Part shown: positions 35,134-44,820 of the stretch, piece by piece
Numbering within the stretch: position 1 is the stretch's first letter
Layout of the letters: every line of letters starts with the position of its first letter
From: an uncultured Selenomonadaceae bacterium
Lineage (GTDB): Bacteria; Bacillota; Negativicutes; Selenomonadales; Selenomonadaceae
Direction of reading: 5' to 3'
DNA length: 47,500 nt
Assembly (NCBI GenBank): GCA_905234365.1
Contig: CAJOHI010000010.1
Coordinates: 1-47,500 of the forward strand
Made by a program: the position numbers and the translations under genes
The notes under the pieces: generated by a model
The model's database searches: none
Told to the model about the DNA's origin: nothing
What the model saw: the letters and a program-made list of their open reading frames with translations, nothing else

Positions 35134-35751
35134 TTAGCGAATAAAATTCGTAGAAATCCATTCTTCTTTCTCCGGCAAGCCAAATTTTTCTTTGCCAAGT
35201 GCTATACTTTTCATCAAAAACGTCATATTTTTTGCAAGTGTCCTCATTGTCTGCAAACCTTCAGCGTCTTGTTGTGCCTCACCAGGTGTAAGCCCATAAA
35301 CCATATTCCAATATTGACTTGACGCAATAGGCATGCCACTTATTGTAAAATATTTATTCATCTCATCAAACGTTGAAGAAGAACCGCCGCGCCTTGAAAT
35401 CACGACAGCAGCGCCAACTTTCATTGTCTTATCAAACGGAGTGCTGAAAAATAATCTGTCGAGATATGCAATCGTCGTTGCATTGGCAGAGGCATAATAA
35501 ACCGGCGTTCCAATTACAATACCGTCTGCTTCTTCAAACATTTTGGCAGTCTCATTAACAACGTCGTCAAATACACATTTACCCTTATTCCTGCATTGAC
35601 CGCAAGCGATACAGCCGCGAATTGGTTTGTTGCCAATATGAACATAATCAACGTCAATATTTTCCGATTCAAAAATCTTTTTCATTTCGTCAAGTGCAAA
35701 ATAAGTATTTCCTTTTGCATGCGGTGAACCATTTACCATCATAACTTTCAT
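35134..35751 (-). CDS. Iron-sulfur flavodoxin-type NAD(P)H-dependent FMN reductase
   Basis: 205 residues from ATG 35751, which has TTGGAGAG upstream; the longer frame to 35805 adds residues without a site. MKVMMVNGSPHAKGNT is the FMN phosphate loop, CIACGQCRNKGKCVFDD is a cysteine cluster like that of iron-sulfur flavoproteins, and GIVIGTPVYYASANA is the second flavin loop. The substrate is unknown; relatives reduce quinones, nitro compounds or act in oxidative stress. Single gene with its own terminator. Confidence 0.85.
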   Translation of the reverse strand: MKVMMVNGSPHAKGNTYFALDEMKKIFESENIDVDYVHIGNKPIRGCIACGQCRNKGKCVFDDVVNETAKMFEEADGIVIGTPVYYASANATTIAYLDRLFFSTPFDKTMKVGAAVVISRRGGSSSTFDEMNKYFTISGMPIASSQYWNMVYGLTPGEAQQDAEGLQTMRTLAKNMTFLMKSIALGKEKFGLPEKEEWISTNFIR

Positions 35752-35980
35752 TAAAAATCTCTCCAATCTTATGCTTAAAATAACTTTATAATAATTATCA
35801 TACAATAGCTAAGAATTTAATACAAGTCATTTTTAAAATTTCGACAAAAAAACGACAGCCTGTTATATGGTTTAACTCATTTTCGATATTTTGACAAGGA
35901 AATGTAAGTTTAATGAAGAATTATGAATTAATTCAAAATTAATAAGTTTAGTCATTTATTAATAGGAGGAATATTTTTAA

Positions 35981-37312
35981 ATGGATATAGTGCCGATAAT
36001 ATTACAGTTTTTATTGGTGGCATTTTTAATTTCAATGAATGGATTTTTCGTTGCAGCGGAATTTTGTTGCGTCAAAATGCGTTCGTCAAGACTTGAAACA
36101 CTAATTCAAGAAGGCAACAAGCGTGCAAAATATGCAAAACAGTTGACAGACGAACTCGACGAGTCATTATCCGTTACACAGCTTGGAATAACTTTAGCAT
36201 CACTCGGACTCGGCTGGGTCGGTGAACCTTTCGTTTCGGAATTAATTTTGCCAATCACACGTTCGGCAGGTCTTAACGATACTTTAGGACATACAATCGC
36301 TCTTGCACTAGCATTTACAATTATAACTTCACTGCACATAATTTTAGGCGAATTGACACCTAAATCAATGGCAATCTCCAACACCGAAAAAATTTTACTT
36401 AATATCGCTCTGCCAATGCTGATATTTTGGAAAATTTTTTATCCGTTCGTTTGGCTGTTGAATACTACGGCTAATTTTGTAAGTCATCATTTAGGACTTG
36501 CACCGACCGGTGAAGGCGAAATCGCACACAATCCTGAAGAAATTCGGCTGCTAATGGAAGAAAGCCACAAGCAAGGTCTGGTTGATGATACGGAAGTCGA
36601 TTTTGTTGATAATGTCTTTGACTTCACTGAGTTAAGCGTCCGCGAAATTATGGTGCCGCGAACTGATATGGTCTGCATTTACCTTGATAAACCTTACGAG
36701 GAAAATTTAAAAGTTATAATTGAGGAACAGATGACACGCTATCCAATTTGCAAAGAAGATAAAGATCATATAATTGGATTTTTGCACGTTAAAGATTTAA
36801 TGAATACCATTGTTAGCGGCAAAAAAGTCAGTTTGAGACATCTTGCTAGAAAAGTTTTCGTTGTGCCGGAAAGTATGGACGTTAGCGTTTTGTTAAAGAC
36901 AATGCAAAAAAACCGTTCGCAGCTTGCAATCGTCGTTGACGAATACGGCGGAACGGCAGGAATGGTAACTATTGAGGACATTATCGAGGAAATTGTCGGC
37001 GAAATTCAAGACGAATTTGACGAAGAACGTCCAACGGCTGAAAAGCGCAGCGATAATATTTATTCGATTGACGCTAAAATGTTGCTGGAAGACCTTGAAG
37101 ATGAACTTGGAATTAAAATCGAAGATGATGACGTTGACACAATCGGCGGCTGGCTTTACGATCAACTTGGCGGTGAACCTCAAGTTGGTCAGCAAAGTTC
37201 GTACGATGGAAATATTTTCAGCGTTGAAGAAGTTGACGGCGTAAGAATTATTCGCGTACTTGTTCAGCTTGCAAGGAAGTCTTCTGAAGAAATTGTTGAT
37301 GACAAAAATTAA
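35981..37312 (+). CDS. CNNM/CorC-HlyC family membrane protein with CBS pair
   Basis: 443 residues. The N-terminal DUF21/CNNM domain has three to four membrane helices (ISMNGFFVAAEFCCVKMRSS motif, then SLGLGWVGEPFV). A CBS pair follows (REIMVPRTDMVCIYLD; QLAIVVDEYGGTAGMVTIED), and a C-terminal CorC_HlyC domain (DDVDTIGGWLYDQLG) ends the protein. These proteins are linked to magnesium or cobalt efflux; the old hemolysin label is misleading. ATG 35981 has AGGAGGA about 12 bases ahead. A small DUF5348-like gene follows on the same strand. Confidence 0.9.
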   Translation: MDIVPIILQFLLVAFLISMNGFFVAAEFCCVKMRSSRLETLIQEGNKRAKYAKQLTDELDESLSVTQLGITLASLGLGWVGEPFVSELILPITRSAGLNDTLGHTIALALAFTIITSLHIILGELTPKSMAISNTEKILLNIALPMLIFWKIFYPFVWLLNTTANFVSHHLGLAPTGEGEIAHNPEEIRLLMEESHKQGLVDDTEVDFVDNVFDFTELSVREIMVPRTDMVCIYLDKPYEENLKVIIEEQMTRYPICKEDKDHIIGFLHVKDLMNTIVSGKKVSLRHLARKVFVVPESMDVSVLLKTMQKNRSQLAIVVDEYGGTAGMVTIEDIIEEIVGEIQDEFDEERPTAEKRSDNIYSIDAKMLLEDLEDELGIKIEDDDVDTIGGWLYDQLGGEPQVGQQSSYDGNIFSVEEVDGVRIIRVLVQLARKSSEEIVDDKN

Positions 37313-37354
37313 AGTTTTTTATAAATTCAAAAAATGTCGAGGAGAGTGTTTGCA

Positions 37355-37576
37355 ATGATTGAAGGAATTTTATTTTTGCATGAAGACCAAATTACAATTA
37401 AGCATTTTTCACATGGCGAACTTGTCTACGAGAAATTACAGCCAGGTCAAAGCCTTGAAATTTTTCAGAATGGTTATTGGCACAATGTTACGATTAAATC
37501 GGTAACTGATGAACCTTTTATTTCTGATTGGAATTACGGCGACTGCATTGGCTGTGATGCAAGAATTTCTAAATAG
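37355..37576 (+). CDS. Small DUF5348-like protein
   Basis: 73 residues from ATG 37355, which has GAGGAGAG 8 bases upstream; the in-frame ATG 37334 lies before that site. The sequence is beta-rich (ILFLHEDQITIKHFSHGELV, then LQPGQSLEIFQNGYWHNVTI), ending with two cysteines (CIGC). It resembles DUF5348 proteins, of unknown function. Its stop overlaps the end of the convergent P1B-ATPase gene by 8 bases. Confidence 0.6.
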   Translation: MIEGILFLHEDQITIKHFSHGELVYEKLQPGQSLEIFQNGYWHNVTIKSVTDEPFISDWNYGDCIGCDARISK

Positions 37577-39506
37577 TTGTGGCAGTTTCGTCAATTTGTG
37601 TGCCGGAAATTTCTTTGGAATTGTCATCAAAATTCCTGTCGTAAAGCAAGGCGGCAATCATAATAACTAAAAATGAACCGCCATTATGAACCAAAGCACC
37701 GGTTACAGGCGTTAAGACACCTTTGATTGACAAAATTATTGCGACAAAATTAATGAAAAGTGAAAGACTGATACCAAATTTAATTGTATTGACAGTTGCA
37801 TTTGAAAGCCTTTTCAGATATGGTATTTTTGATATATCGTCACTCATCAAGGCAATGTCGGCGGCATCAATCGCAATGTCACTGCCCATTGAACCCATAG
37901 CAATTCCAACGTCGGCGGTTTTCAAAGCTGGTGCGTCATTAACACCGTCGCCAATCATGCAAACAGTTCGTCCTTGATCTTGAAGTTTGACGATACTGCT
38001 GACTTTTTCTTCCGGCAAGAGTTCGGCGTTGATGTTTTTAATTGCTGCTTGACTTGCAAAATATTCCGCTGTTCGTTGATTGTCGCCTGTCAATAATACA
38101 GGTTGAGTGTCCATATCTCTGAGACTTATAACCATTGACTTTGCCGCCGGTTTCAAAATATCAGACAGCGCAATAATTCCAACATGTTCGTTGTCAATCG
38201 CCGTTAGAATCGAAATTTTGCCTTGAATTCTGAGTTGCTCAATTAAATCTTTGGCTTTCGAGGATATATTAACGCCGTTTTCAATTAAATATTGCTCATT
38301 ACCACAAAGAATAATTTTTTGATTTTTATCATGAATTTCACATTGACCGCTAACACCTTTGCCGGACTTCATAACAAAATTTTTAACGTCGCTCAAGGTT
38401 AAATTTAATTTCTTTGCATGATTATTTATCGCTTTGCCGAGTGGATGTTCGCTCTTTGACTCAACGGAAGCAGTCAACGACAATATATCGTTGTCACTGA
38501 AATTATCGTTGAGCGAAATTACATTTGCAACGTCTAGTTTACCAAAAGTCAGCGTTCCAGTTTTATCAAATGCAATGGTATCGACTTTTCCCATTTTTTC
38601 CAATGCTTCACCGGATTTTATTATAACGCCGTGCTTAGTTGCCTGACCAATCGCCGCCATAATTGCAGTAGGCGTTGCAAGCACCAATGCACACGGACAA
38701 AAGACAATCAACACCGTTACGGCACGAATTATATCGCCTGTCGCAAAATAAGCGATGACGGCAATCAACATAGCAAGCGGCACTAAATAACTTGCACATT
38801 TGTCGGCAATGCGCTGCATAGGTGCTTTTTTATTTTCTGCGTCTTTAACCATACGAATTAATTTTTGCAAGGAACTTTCACTGCAAATTTTTGTTGCCCT
38901 AATGTCTATTGATCCGAATCTGTTAATTGTGCCGCTGAAAACATTATCGCCAACGCCTTTATCAATCGGAAGCGATTCGCCTGTAACGATTGACTGATCT
39001 ATCGAAGAATTGCCGTTAATAATTATTCCGTCAGTTGGAATTATTTCACCGGGCAAAACTCTCAAAACGTCATTGATTTTAATTTCGTCTAAAGCGATCA
39101 TTTCATCTGAATTATTGACAATCCGTCTACCTTGCTGCGGCGAAAGATTTACAAGTTTTTCAATTCCAATTTTTGCTCTATCCGTTGTTTTGTCTTCGAG
39201 CATTTCGCCAAGTGCCATTATAAATGCAACTTCACCGGCGGCAAAAATATCGCCAACCAAAAGCGCTGCAATTAACGCAATGGAAATTAACAAAGGCGAT
39301 GAAATTTTTTCGATACCTTTTCGGTTAATTAAGCGGCGAATTGCTGAAATTATAATCGGCGTACCGCTGATAATCACTGAAACCAATGCAGGATCAATCA
39401 GCACATTAACTTCAAGTGTTGACAAAATTAAACTCAAAAGTATCATTGAGCCGCTCAAAATTGTCATCTTAATGCTTTCAAACGCTTCACAAATCTCATT
39501 TAACAT
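37569..39506 (-). CDS. P1B-type heavy-metal ATPase with CPC motif
   Basis: About 645 residues from ATG 39506 (AAGGTG 6-7 bases ahead); the frame extends to 39554 without a better site. Motifs: actuator TGESLP, metal site FCPCALVLATP, phosphorylation DKTGTLTFGK, HP in SKSEHPLGKAI, TGDN and GDGVNDAPAL. No N-terminal HMA domain. The C-terminal helix pair has PVTGALVHNGGSFLVI. CPC is found in Cu(I) and Zn/Cd/Pb transporters; HNGGS in the last helix does not clearly decide. It exports a metal ion at ATP cost. It has no regulator beside it. Confidence 0.88.
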   Translation of the reverse strand: MLNEICEAFESIKMTILSGSMILLSLILSTLEVNVLIDPALVSVIISGTPIIISAIRRLINRKGIEKISSPLLISIALIAALLVGDIFAAGEVAFIMALGEMLEDKTTDRAKIGIEKLVNLSPQQGRRIVNNSDEMIALDEIKINDVLRVLPGEIIPTDGIIINGNSSIDQSIVTGESLPIDKGVGDNVFSGTINRFGSIDIRATKICSESSLQKLIRMVKDAENKKAPMQRIADKCASYLVPLAMLIAVIAYFATGDIIRAVTVLIVFCPCALVLATPTAIMAAIGQATKHGVIIKSGEALEKMGKVDTIAFDKTGTLTFGKLDVANVISLNDNFSDNDILSLTASVESKSEHPLGKAINNHAKKLNLTLSDVKNFVMKSGKGVSGQCEIHDKNQKIILCGNEQYLIENGVNISSKAKDLIEQLRIQGKISILTAIDNEHVGIIALSDILKPAAKSMVISLRDMDTQPVLLTGDNQRTAEYFASQAAIKNINAELLPEEKVSSIVKLQDQGRTVCMIGDGVNDAPALKTADVGIAMGSMGSDIAIDAADIALMSDDISKIPYLKRLSNATVNTIKFGISLSLFINFVAIILSIKGVLTPVTGALVHNGGSFLVIMIAALLYDRNFDDNSKEISGTQIDETATTI

Positions 39507-39680
39507 GATAAACACCTTGCCTTTCTGCTCAAACGAACTGAAATTGAAATACAAAACAATTTGTTCTGTTGTTTATTATAATTAAATGCAAATAATTTTC
39601 AATATACATTTGTTTCAAAAAGTTCGGTATTTATTAAAAAAATTTAATTGTATCATTTAAGTTTTTTATTTTTAGGCAGG

Positions 39681-39709
39681 TTGACAATTAAAAATTGCTT
39701 TGTTATATT
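39681..39709 (+). promoter_or_regulatory. Consensus sigma-70 promoter of the lipoprotein gene
   Basis: TTGACA (39681-39686), 17-base spacer, TATATT (39704-39709); the start codon lies about 23 bases past the expected transcription start. Confidence 0.85.
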
Positions 39710-39738
39710 ATAAATGTAAACTTAAAGAGGTGTTTTAA

Positions 39739-40374
39739 TTGAAAAAATTTTTATTGATATTTGCTGCTTTAACACTTGGAATTGTAGGCGGCGGCTGTGG
39801 CAAAGAAGATATGCCGGAAGATGCGCTCAAAGATATTCAATTAGCAATCGCCAATCAAGACCGTCAATTACTTGAAAGTCGAGTTGATTCTAAAAAATTC
39901 CTCAATGATCTTTACAGCAATGTTACAAATGAAATTGCCGACAATATTGATAAATTTCATGCAAGTTATCCTGACGATCCATATTTTTGGAATACGCCGC
40001 AATTTATCAGAAAATATAATGAAGATCACCGCTTATTCTACATGAGTTTTGTCGATGCTTCGGTAAATGCTTACTTTGATAAGGAGACGAAGGCGGATAA
40101 TTTTTTAAATATATTTGCAATTCAATGTGCTAAGGAATTTAAAAATATTTGTGCAGCAATTAATACTAAATCTGATGCCGCAATAATAACTGGAAATTAC
40201 GCAACTATTAATTTTAGAGTCACCGGTGATGATACACCATATGGTCAATTTATAGGTGATTTAAACTTCAAATTTGCTTTTGAAAAAGGCGAAGACAAGA
40301 ATCTCAACGAATTAATGCCGGCTCTCGTCGACAAAGCTGAACTTGTTTGGCCGGAAACCATGTTAAATAAATAA
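39739..40374 (+). CDS. Hypothetical lipoprotein
   Basis: 211 residues from a TTG at 39739 with AGAGGTG upstream. A short signal (KKFLLIFAALTLGIVGGGC) ends in a cysteine that fits a lipoprotein site, although the glycines before it are a loose lipobox. The mature part has a helix with DALKDIQLAIANQDRQLLES and aromatic, acidic segments ending in a beta-rich region (GNYATINFRV, GDLNFKFAFEKGED). The pattern (short lipoprotein with ELxx(L/V)xxR-type repeats of helix then sheet) resembles small DUF2939-like envelope proteins, but I cannot place it firmly. Confidence 0.75.
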   Translation: MKKFLLIFAALTLGIVGGGCGKEDMPEDALKDIQLAIANQDRQLLESRVDSKKFLNDLYSNVTNEIADNIDKFHASYPDDPYFWNTPQFIRKYNEDHRLFYMSFVDASVNAYFDKETKADNFLNIFAIQCAKEFKNICAAINTKSDAAIITGNYATINFRVTGDDTPYGQFIGDLNFKFAFEKGEDKNLNELMPALVDKAELVWPETMLNK

Positions 40375-40392
40375 GACGCAATTCTTAATTTT

Positions 40393-40422
40393 GAATCCTT
40401 TGAGTTATGGGATTCATTTTTT
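40393..40422 (+). terminator. Intrinsic terminator of the lipoprotein gene
   Basis: GAATCC (40393-40398) pairs with GGATTC (40410-40415), followed by six T. Confidence 0.75.
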
Positions 40423-40498
40423 ATTGTTGTGTTATCATGTTATTAATAGAAGATTTGAAAGTTTATTTTGTTCGTTTTGAGAGTGAGGAATATTAAAA

Positions 40499-41129
40499 AT
40501 GTACGCAACTGGCACGAAGAAGATGTTAAATTTAATGATACTTAAAATTCTTGAGAAACATTCCGACGAAGATCATCGTTTAATAAGCAGCCGCAAGAAG
40601 GTCAGTTTTATTTATAACAGCTACGACGCCAAATTAAAATTACAGCTTCGCCGTAAGGAACCGTATATAGTTAATCCGTATCAAATGGTGGCGACGAACG
40701 GAAGATATTATTTAATTGGCAATTATGACAAATATGATAACGTTTCACATTATCGAATTGACAGAATGACCGAAGTAAAAATCCTTAAAGAAAAGGTTAA
40801 ACCTAAAAAAGACATCAAAGAATTTGCCAATGGTTTTAATTTACCGCAGCATATGGCAGAACATATTTACATGTTCAGTGGTGAAAGCATTAGAGTAAAA
40901 TTTTGGACTACAACTGCAATGATTGATTCTCTTGTTGATTGGTTTGGCAAAGATTTTAAAATTTTGCAGCAAGACGGCGACAGATTTTTTTATCAGCGTG
41001 AAAGTCAATGAAATAGCCATGAAGTTTTGGGTTATGCAATATGGCGAATATGTCGAAGTCGTTGAGCCGCAAAGTTTTAGGCAAATAATCAAAAATACAG
41101 CGGAAACAATAGCTAAAGCGCATAATTAA
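40499..41129 (+). pseudogene. Broken WYL-domain transcriptional regulator
   Basis: The first residues (KKMLNLMILKILEKHSDEDH) are the start of the winged helix of WYL regulators. The text then jumps at HRL|ISSRKKVSFIYN straight into the WYL domain (KEPYIVNPYQMVATNGRYYL, IGNYDKYDNVSHYRIDRM), so the rest of the DNA-binding domain and linker, about 100 residues, are missing. Near 40985-40991 a run of seven T shifts the frame: the first frame stops at 41011 while the true C-terminus continues as ISVKVNEIAMKFWVMQYGEY to a TAA at 41129. It has therefore both an internal deletion and a frameshift. The protein could not bind DNA normally. Confidence 0.82.
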
Positions 41130-41148
41130 TAAAATTTAATAAACAATC

Positions 41149-41177
41149 TTGACGTTTTCTACTGATTGTAACATAAT
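41149..41177 (+). promoter_or_regulatory. Sigma-70 promoter of the chemoreceptor-macrodomain-fliB unit
   Basis: TTGACG (41149-41154), 17-base spacer, CATAAT (41172-41177). The receptor ATG lies about 25 bases past the expected start site. Confidence 0.75.
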
Positions 41178-41208
41178 ATTGTTATTAATAGTGGAAGGCG
41201 GTTTTTTT

Positions 41209-42894
41209 ATGAATTTGCAAACAAAAGCGGTTGTAAGCTTTAATTTCTTCATAGTTCTGGCTTGTATTTGTATGGGCGTTCTCGGTTATCGCAGTGCAGA
41301 TAACGGATTCGGAGTATCGCTGCAAAATAAGGCAAGCTCAAATGTTAAATCCATTCTTGAAATTTTAGAATTTCGTTATCCAGGTGATTGGCACCTTGAA
41401 AACGGTTTAATGTTCAAAGGCGAAACGAAAGTTGATAGAAATGACAATATAGTTGATTTTCTTGGCGAAATTTGTGAAGGGCATGTGACAATTTTTCAAA
41501 ATGATACACGAATTGCAACGACCGTTAAAGGTGCTGACGGCAAACGTTCAGTCGGCACAAAGGCTTCACAAAAAGTCATTGACGAAGTTTTAAAAGGTGG
41601 TAAATCTTATACCGGACGTGCTGAGGTTGTAGGTCAAGAATACCACAGCGCATACGCTCCAATTAAGGATAAGAACGGTCAAGTAATTGGAATGATTTTT
41701 GTCGGACTTCCGGCAAGTTCACTCGATCACATTCAAAATGATTTTATATTTTCAATCTTTTTAACTTTGGTGATAATTGTTGTAATACTTGGCATTGGTT
41801 CCTGGATAATAATCGGCCGTGAGATGAAAAAACTTGACGATGTTGCCGTAAATGTTGAAAAAATTGCAGGCGGCGATTTGAGAGTTGCTGACTTGCCAAT
41901 TACTTCACAAGACGAAATCGGAACTTTATCACATGGTGTCAATGAGATGAAGCACAAGTTAAGTACACTTTTAAAAGACGTTTCTGATGCTTCAGAGAGA
42001 GTAGCGGCATCTTCTGAAGAATTAATGGCGAGCGCTTCGGAAACTTCAAAATCAATTCAACAAGTCGCAACGAATACAAATGAATTGACTGCAGGCGCAG
42101 AAAGGCAGACGGATACTGTACATAATTTACAGGAAATTATTGATGACATGCGCGTTAAAATGCACGATCTTCACGAAAGCGCAAAAATCATGGACGAAGT
42201 TGCTCAAAATAGCGAAGAAAAAGCACGTGACGGTAGACAAAAAGTCAGTTTCGCCATTGAGCAAATTAAAAATATAGCAAGCCAAGTTAATAAATCCGCT
42301 GAAGTTGTCGGCGAACTCGGCAAACGTTCAGACGAAATTGGCAAAATTGTCGATACTATTTCAGCTATTGCAGATCAGACCAATTTATTAGCGCTAAATG
42401 CGGCGATTGAAGCCGCTAGAGCTGGTGATGCAGGTCGCGGTTTTGCTGTTGTCGCCGAAGAAGTTCGTAAACTTGCAGAGCAATCCAGCATTGCTGCAAA
42501 AAATATTTCGGAACTCATAGGAACTATTCAAGGTGAAACTACTTCAGCAGTTGATGCGATAAGTCACGGTAACGAGAGTGTCAACGAAGGCTCAACTTCT
42601 GTCATGGCAACCGGTGAGGCTTTCAAAGTCATTGAAACTGAAGTCAAAAAACTCAATGAAAATGTCCAACGCTCAATTCAACACATTGAAGCTGTTAACA
42701 CTTCCAGTCATGAAATTTTAAAAGCGATAGAGACGGTGCAAAATATCAGTGAAAAATCATCTCAAGAGGCACAAAATGTTTCTGCGGCAACTCAAGAACA
42801 AGCAGCAACTATTCATGAGATGTCAGATGCCAGTACGCAACTTGCTGAACTTGCACAAAGTTTGCAAAATGAAGTTCACAGATTTAAAATTTAG
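41209..42894 (+). CDS. Methyl-accepting chemotaxis protein with single-Cache sensor
   Basis: 561 residues from ATG 41209 (GGAAGGCGG ahead); the longer frame to 41149 overlaps the promoter. Layout: membrane helix 1 (residues ~8-27), a periplasmic sCache_3-type sensor domain ([40 protein letters not shown]), membrane helix 2 ([20 protein letters not shown]), HAMP, then the signalling hairpin with the tip [20 protein letters not shown] and [18 protein letters not shown]. sCache_3 domains often bind small organic acids; the ligand is not readable. It is followed 13 bases later by a macrodomain gene and then fliB. Confidence 0.93.
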   Translation: MNLQTKAVVSFNFFIVLACICMGVLGYRSADNGFGVSLQNKASSNVKSILEILEFRYPGDWHLENGLMFKGETKVDRNDNIVDFLGEICEGHVTIFQNDTRIATTVKGADGKRSVGTKASQKVIDEVLKGGKSYTGRAEVVGQEYHSAYAPIKDKNGQVIGMIFVGLPASSLDHIQNDFIFSIFLTLVIIVVILGIGSWIIIGREMKKLDDVAVNVEKIAGGDLRVADLPITSQDEIGTLSHGVNEMKHKLSTLLKDVSDASERVAASSEELMASASETSKSIQQVATNTNELTAGAERQTDTVHNLQEIIDDMRVKMHDLHESAKIMDEVAQNSEEKARDGRQKVSFAIEQIKNIASQVNKSAEVVGELGKRSDEIGKIVDTISAIADQTNLLALNAAIEAARAGDAGRGFAVVAEEVRKLAEQSSIAAKNISELIGTIQGETTSAVDAISHGNESVNEGSTSVMATGEAFKVIETEVKKLNENVQRSIQHIEAVNTSSHEILKAIETVQNISEKSSQEAQNVSAATQEQAATIHEMSDASTQLAELAQSLQNEVHRFKI

Positions 42895-42907
42895 ATAGAG
42901 GTAAATT

Positions 42908-43714
42908 ATGACAAGATTAGAGCAAATTAAATTTTTAATCGAAATTTTGCTGAATGAAATGCCGGAAGTTAAATCACAAGCAGCTGAAGTTCCAAATGAT
43001 TTATCATCGCAGCGCCAACTTCTTCGTGCGCTCATGAATATTCGTCCGCCAATGCCGTTGAAGTCCTCATTTTTAACTATTCAAGATGAACTATTAAAAG
43101 CTGAATCAATAGAAAAGGGCACATTAACTTTAGATGATACGCAAAAAATTTCTAAATATTTCAGATTGTTTCAAGGCGATATAACAAGACTTGAAGTCGA
43201 CGCGATTGTCAACGCAGCAAATTCAGCGCTTTTAGGCTGTTTTATGCCGCTGCACAACTGCATTGATAATGCCATTCACTCTGCTGCCGGTCTGCAACTT
43301 CGAGACGCCTGCAATAAAATTATGGAATCTCAAGGTCATGATGAGCCGACTGGTCAAGCTAAAATTACACCTGCATTTAATTTGCCGAGTAAATTTGTAA
43401 TTCATACTGTAGGTCCGATAATCCCTGTAAATCGTCAACCTACAACCAGCGAAGAAAATTTGCTTGCGAATTGTTATAAATCCTGTCTTGAATTGGCGTT
43501 GCAAAACAATCTTAAAAGCATTGCCTTTTGCTGCATTTCGACCGGTGAATTTCATTTTCCAAATCAACGTGCGGCGGAAATTGCAATTAAAACCGTCAAT
43601 CAATTTTTGAGCGTTAATGATTGTGATATAATAATTATTTTTAATACTTTTAAGGACATTGATATAAAAATTTATAACGAGGAATTAAAATTGCATGAAA
43701 AGTATCAGACCTAA
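42908..43714 (+). CDS. Zinc-containing macrodomain protein-ADP-ribose hydrolase
   Basis: 268 residues. An N-terminal helical extension of ~90 residues precedes the macrodomain, which begins RLFQGDITRLEVDAIVNAAN. The zinc-type signature follows: LLGCFMPLHNCIDNAIHSAA (Cys and His ligands), with FCCISTGEFHFPNQRAAEIA further on. The order and the extension match the SauMacro/SAV0325-type hydrolases that remove ADP-ribose from serine or lipoylated proteins, often paired with a SirTM sirtuin. No sirtuin or lipoate gene is present here; instead fliB overlaps its end by 20 bases. GAGGTAA is the ribosome site. Confidence 0.88.
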   Translation: MTRLEQIKFLIEILLNEMPEVKSQAAEVPNDLSSQRQLLRALMNIRPPMPLKSSFLTIQDELLKAESIEKGTLTLDDTQKISKYFRLFQGDITRLEVDAIVNAANSALLGCFMPLHNCIDNAIHSAAGLQLRDACNKIMESQGHDEPTGQAKITPAFNLPSKFVIHTVGPIIPVNRQPTTSEENLLANCYKSCLELALQNNLKSIAFCCISTGEFHFPNQRAAEIAIKTVNQFLSVNDCDIIIIFNTFKDIDIKIYNEELKLHEKYQT

Positions 43715-44756
43715 ATATTTTTCAAAATTTCAATGTGACGGAAAAGTTTGTGGAAGCCGTTGCTGCAAAGGCTGGCATGTCGTTGCTGACAGTGAAACTT
43801 ATCAAAAATATTGCAGCATTGAAAATGAATCACAGCGTCAAGAAATTTTGTCACAACTCGTAAAGTCAGATTTTGACAATAAAAAATTATTCGTCAAGAT
43901 GAAAGATGATTTTTCTTGTCCTTTTCTTGATAAAGATAGTTTATGTAAAATTCAAAAGCGGTACGGTGAAGGTTATTTGACAGATATTTGTAGTTCATAT
44001 CCGAGAGTTAATTATAAAATCGGTGAAGTTTTGGAACAATCGTTGACTTTGACTTGTCCTGTTGCAGCAAAATTAATTTTATTATCAGAAACTTCAATGG
44101 AATTTGAAGAAGTCGAAATTGACGAGCCGCGATCTGTATTTGATTGGAGCAACAAAATTAAAATGCCGATTGAAGATGCAATTTCAAAACAGGCGACGGC
44201 GATATCCATTCTTCAAAATCGTCAATTAACTTTCAATGAGCGGCTTTTGAGACTTTGCATTTTTCTGCAAGATGAACAATTTGTCGACAAAATAGATTTA
44301 AATTTCAATCTTGAAAAACATGCCGCGATAATGATTGATATTTTTAATGAAATGTACGAAGCAAACATGGACGAGTCAAAAAAAATTGACCTAAAACAGA
44401 TTTATATTACATATCACAAAATTATTTTACAGCGACTCATGGAAAATTACGCTCACATTTTTGAAAATTATATGGTCAACGAATTTTTCATGCGCTGTTA
44501 TCCATTTGCCTTTGACGGTGGCACTTGGAAAAATTGCAGAATTTTTATCACCGGCTACAAAGCGTTAGAATTTGCGATAACTTTAACGGCAATTTCTAAA
44601 AATGGTTTCGTTACTGTTGATGAATTTTTAACAATGATTGATGCTGTCAATGAAAAATTGGATCATAATCGCGGCGGAATGAAGGCAATTAGAAATTTTG
44701 CGGAAAATACATTTGATTTTAAAATTTTTATTAATGTCATGCTAGATTTTTTATAA
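43695..44756 (+). CDS. fliB: Flagellin lysine-N-methylase FliB family protein
   Basis: 353 residues. The N-terminus has the family's cysteine clusters: FQCDGKVCGSRCCKGWHV, then FSCPFLDKDSLCKIQKRYGE and LTDICSSYPRV. These cysteines are thought to hold an iron-sulfur cluster used with S-adenosylmethionine to methylate lysines on flagellin. The C-terminal two thirds are helical and variable, as usual. The ATG lies inside the macrodomain gene (20-base overlap), so expression is probably coupled. Flagellin itself is not in the window. Confidence 0.85.
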   Translation: MKSIRPKYFSKFQCDGKVCGSRCCKGWHVVADSETYQKYCSIENESQRQEILSQLVKSDFDNKKLFVKMKDDFSCPFLDKDSLCKIQKRYGEGYLTDICSSYPRVNYKIGEVLEQSLTLTCPVAAKLILLSETSMEFEEVEIDEPRSVFDWSNKIKMPIEDAISKQATAISILQNRQLTFNERLLRLCIFLQDEQFVDKIDLNFNLEKHAAIMIDIFNEMYEANMDESKKIDLKQIYITYHKIILQRLMENYAHIFENYMVNEFFMRCYPFAFDGGTWKNCRIFITGYKALEFAITLTAISKNGFVTVDEFLTMIDAVNEKLDHNRGGMKAIRNFAENTFDFKIFINVMLDFL

Positions 44757-44769
44757 ACCGTAAAATAAA

Positions 44770-44795
44770 AAGGCGCTTCAAACGCCTTATTTTTA
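44770..44795. terminator. Bidirectional intrinsic terminator between fliB and the DAHP synthase gene
   Basis: AAGGCG (44770-44775) pairs with CGCCTT (44783-44788). T-run follows on the plus strand, and TTTTTATTTT follows on the minus strand. Confidence 0.85.
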
Positions 44796-44820
44796 TATTC
44801 AAATTAATCTACAATTATTT

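Noticed and set aside
39010-39585. 191-codon plus-strand frame opposite the CPC-type ATPase
   Set aside because: Antisense shadow of a strongly conserved ATPase gene; composition rich in S/I/P typical of shadows.
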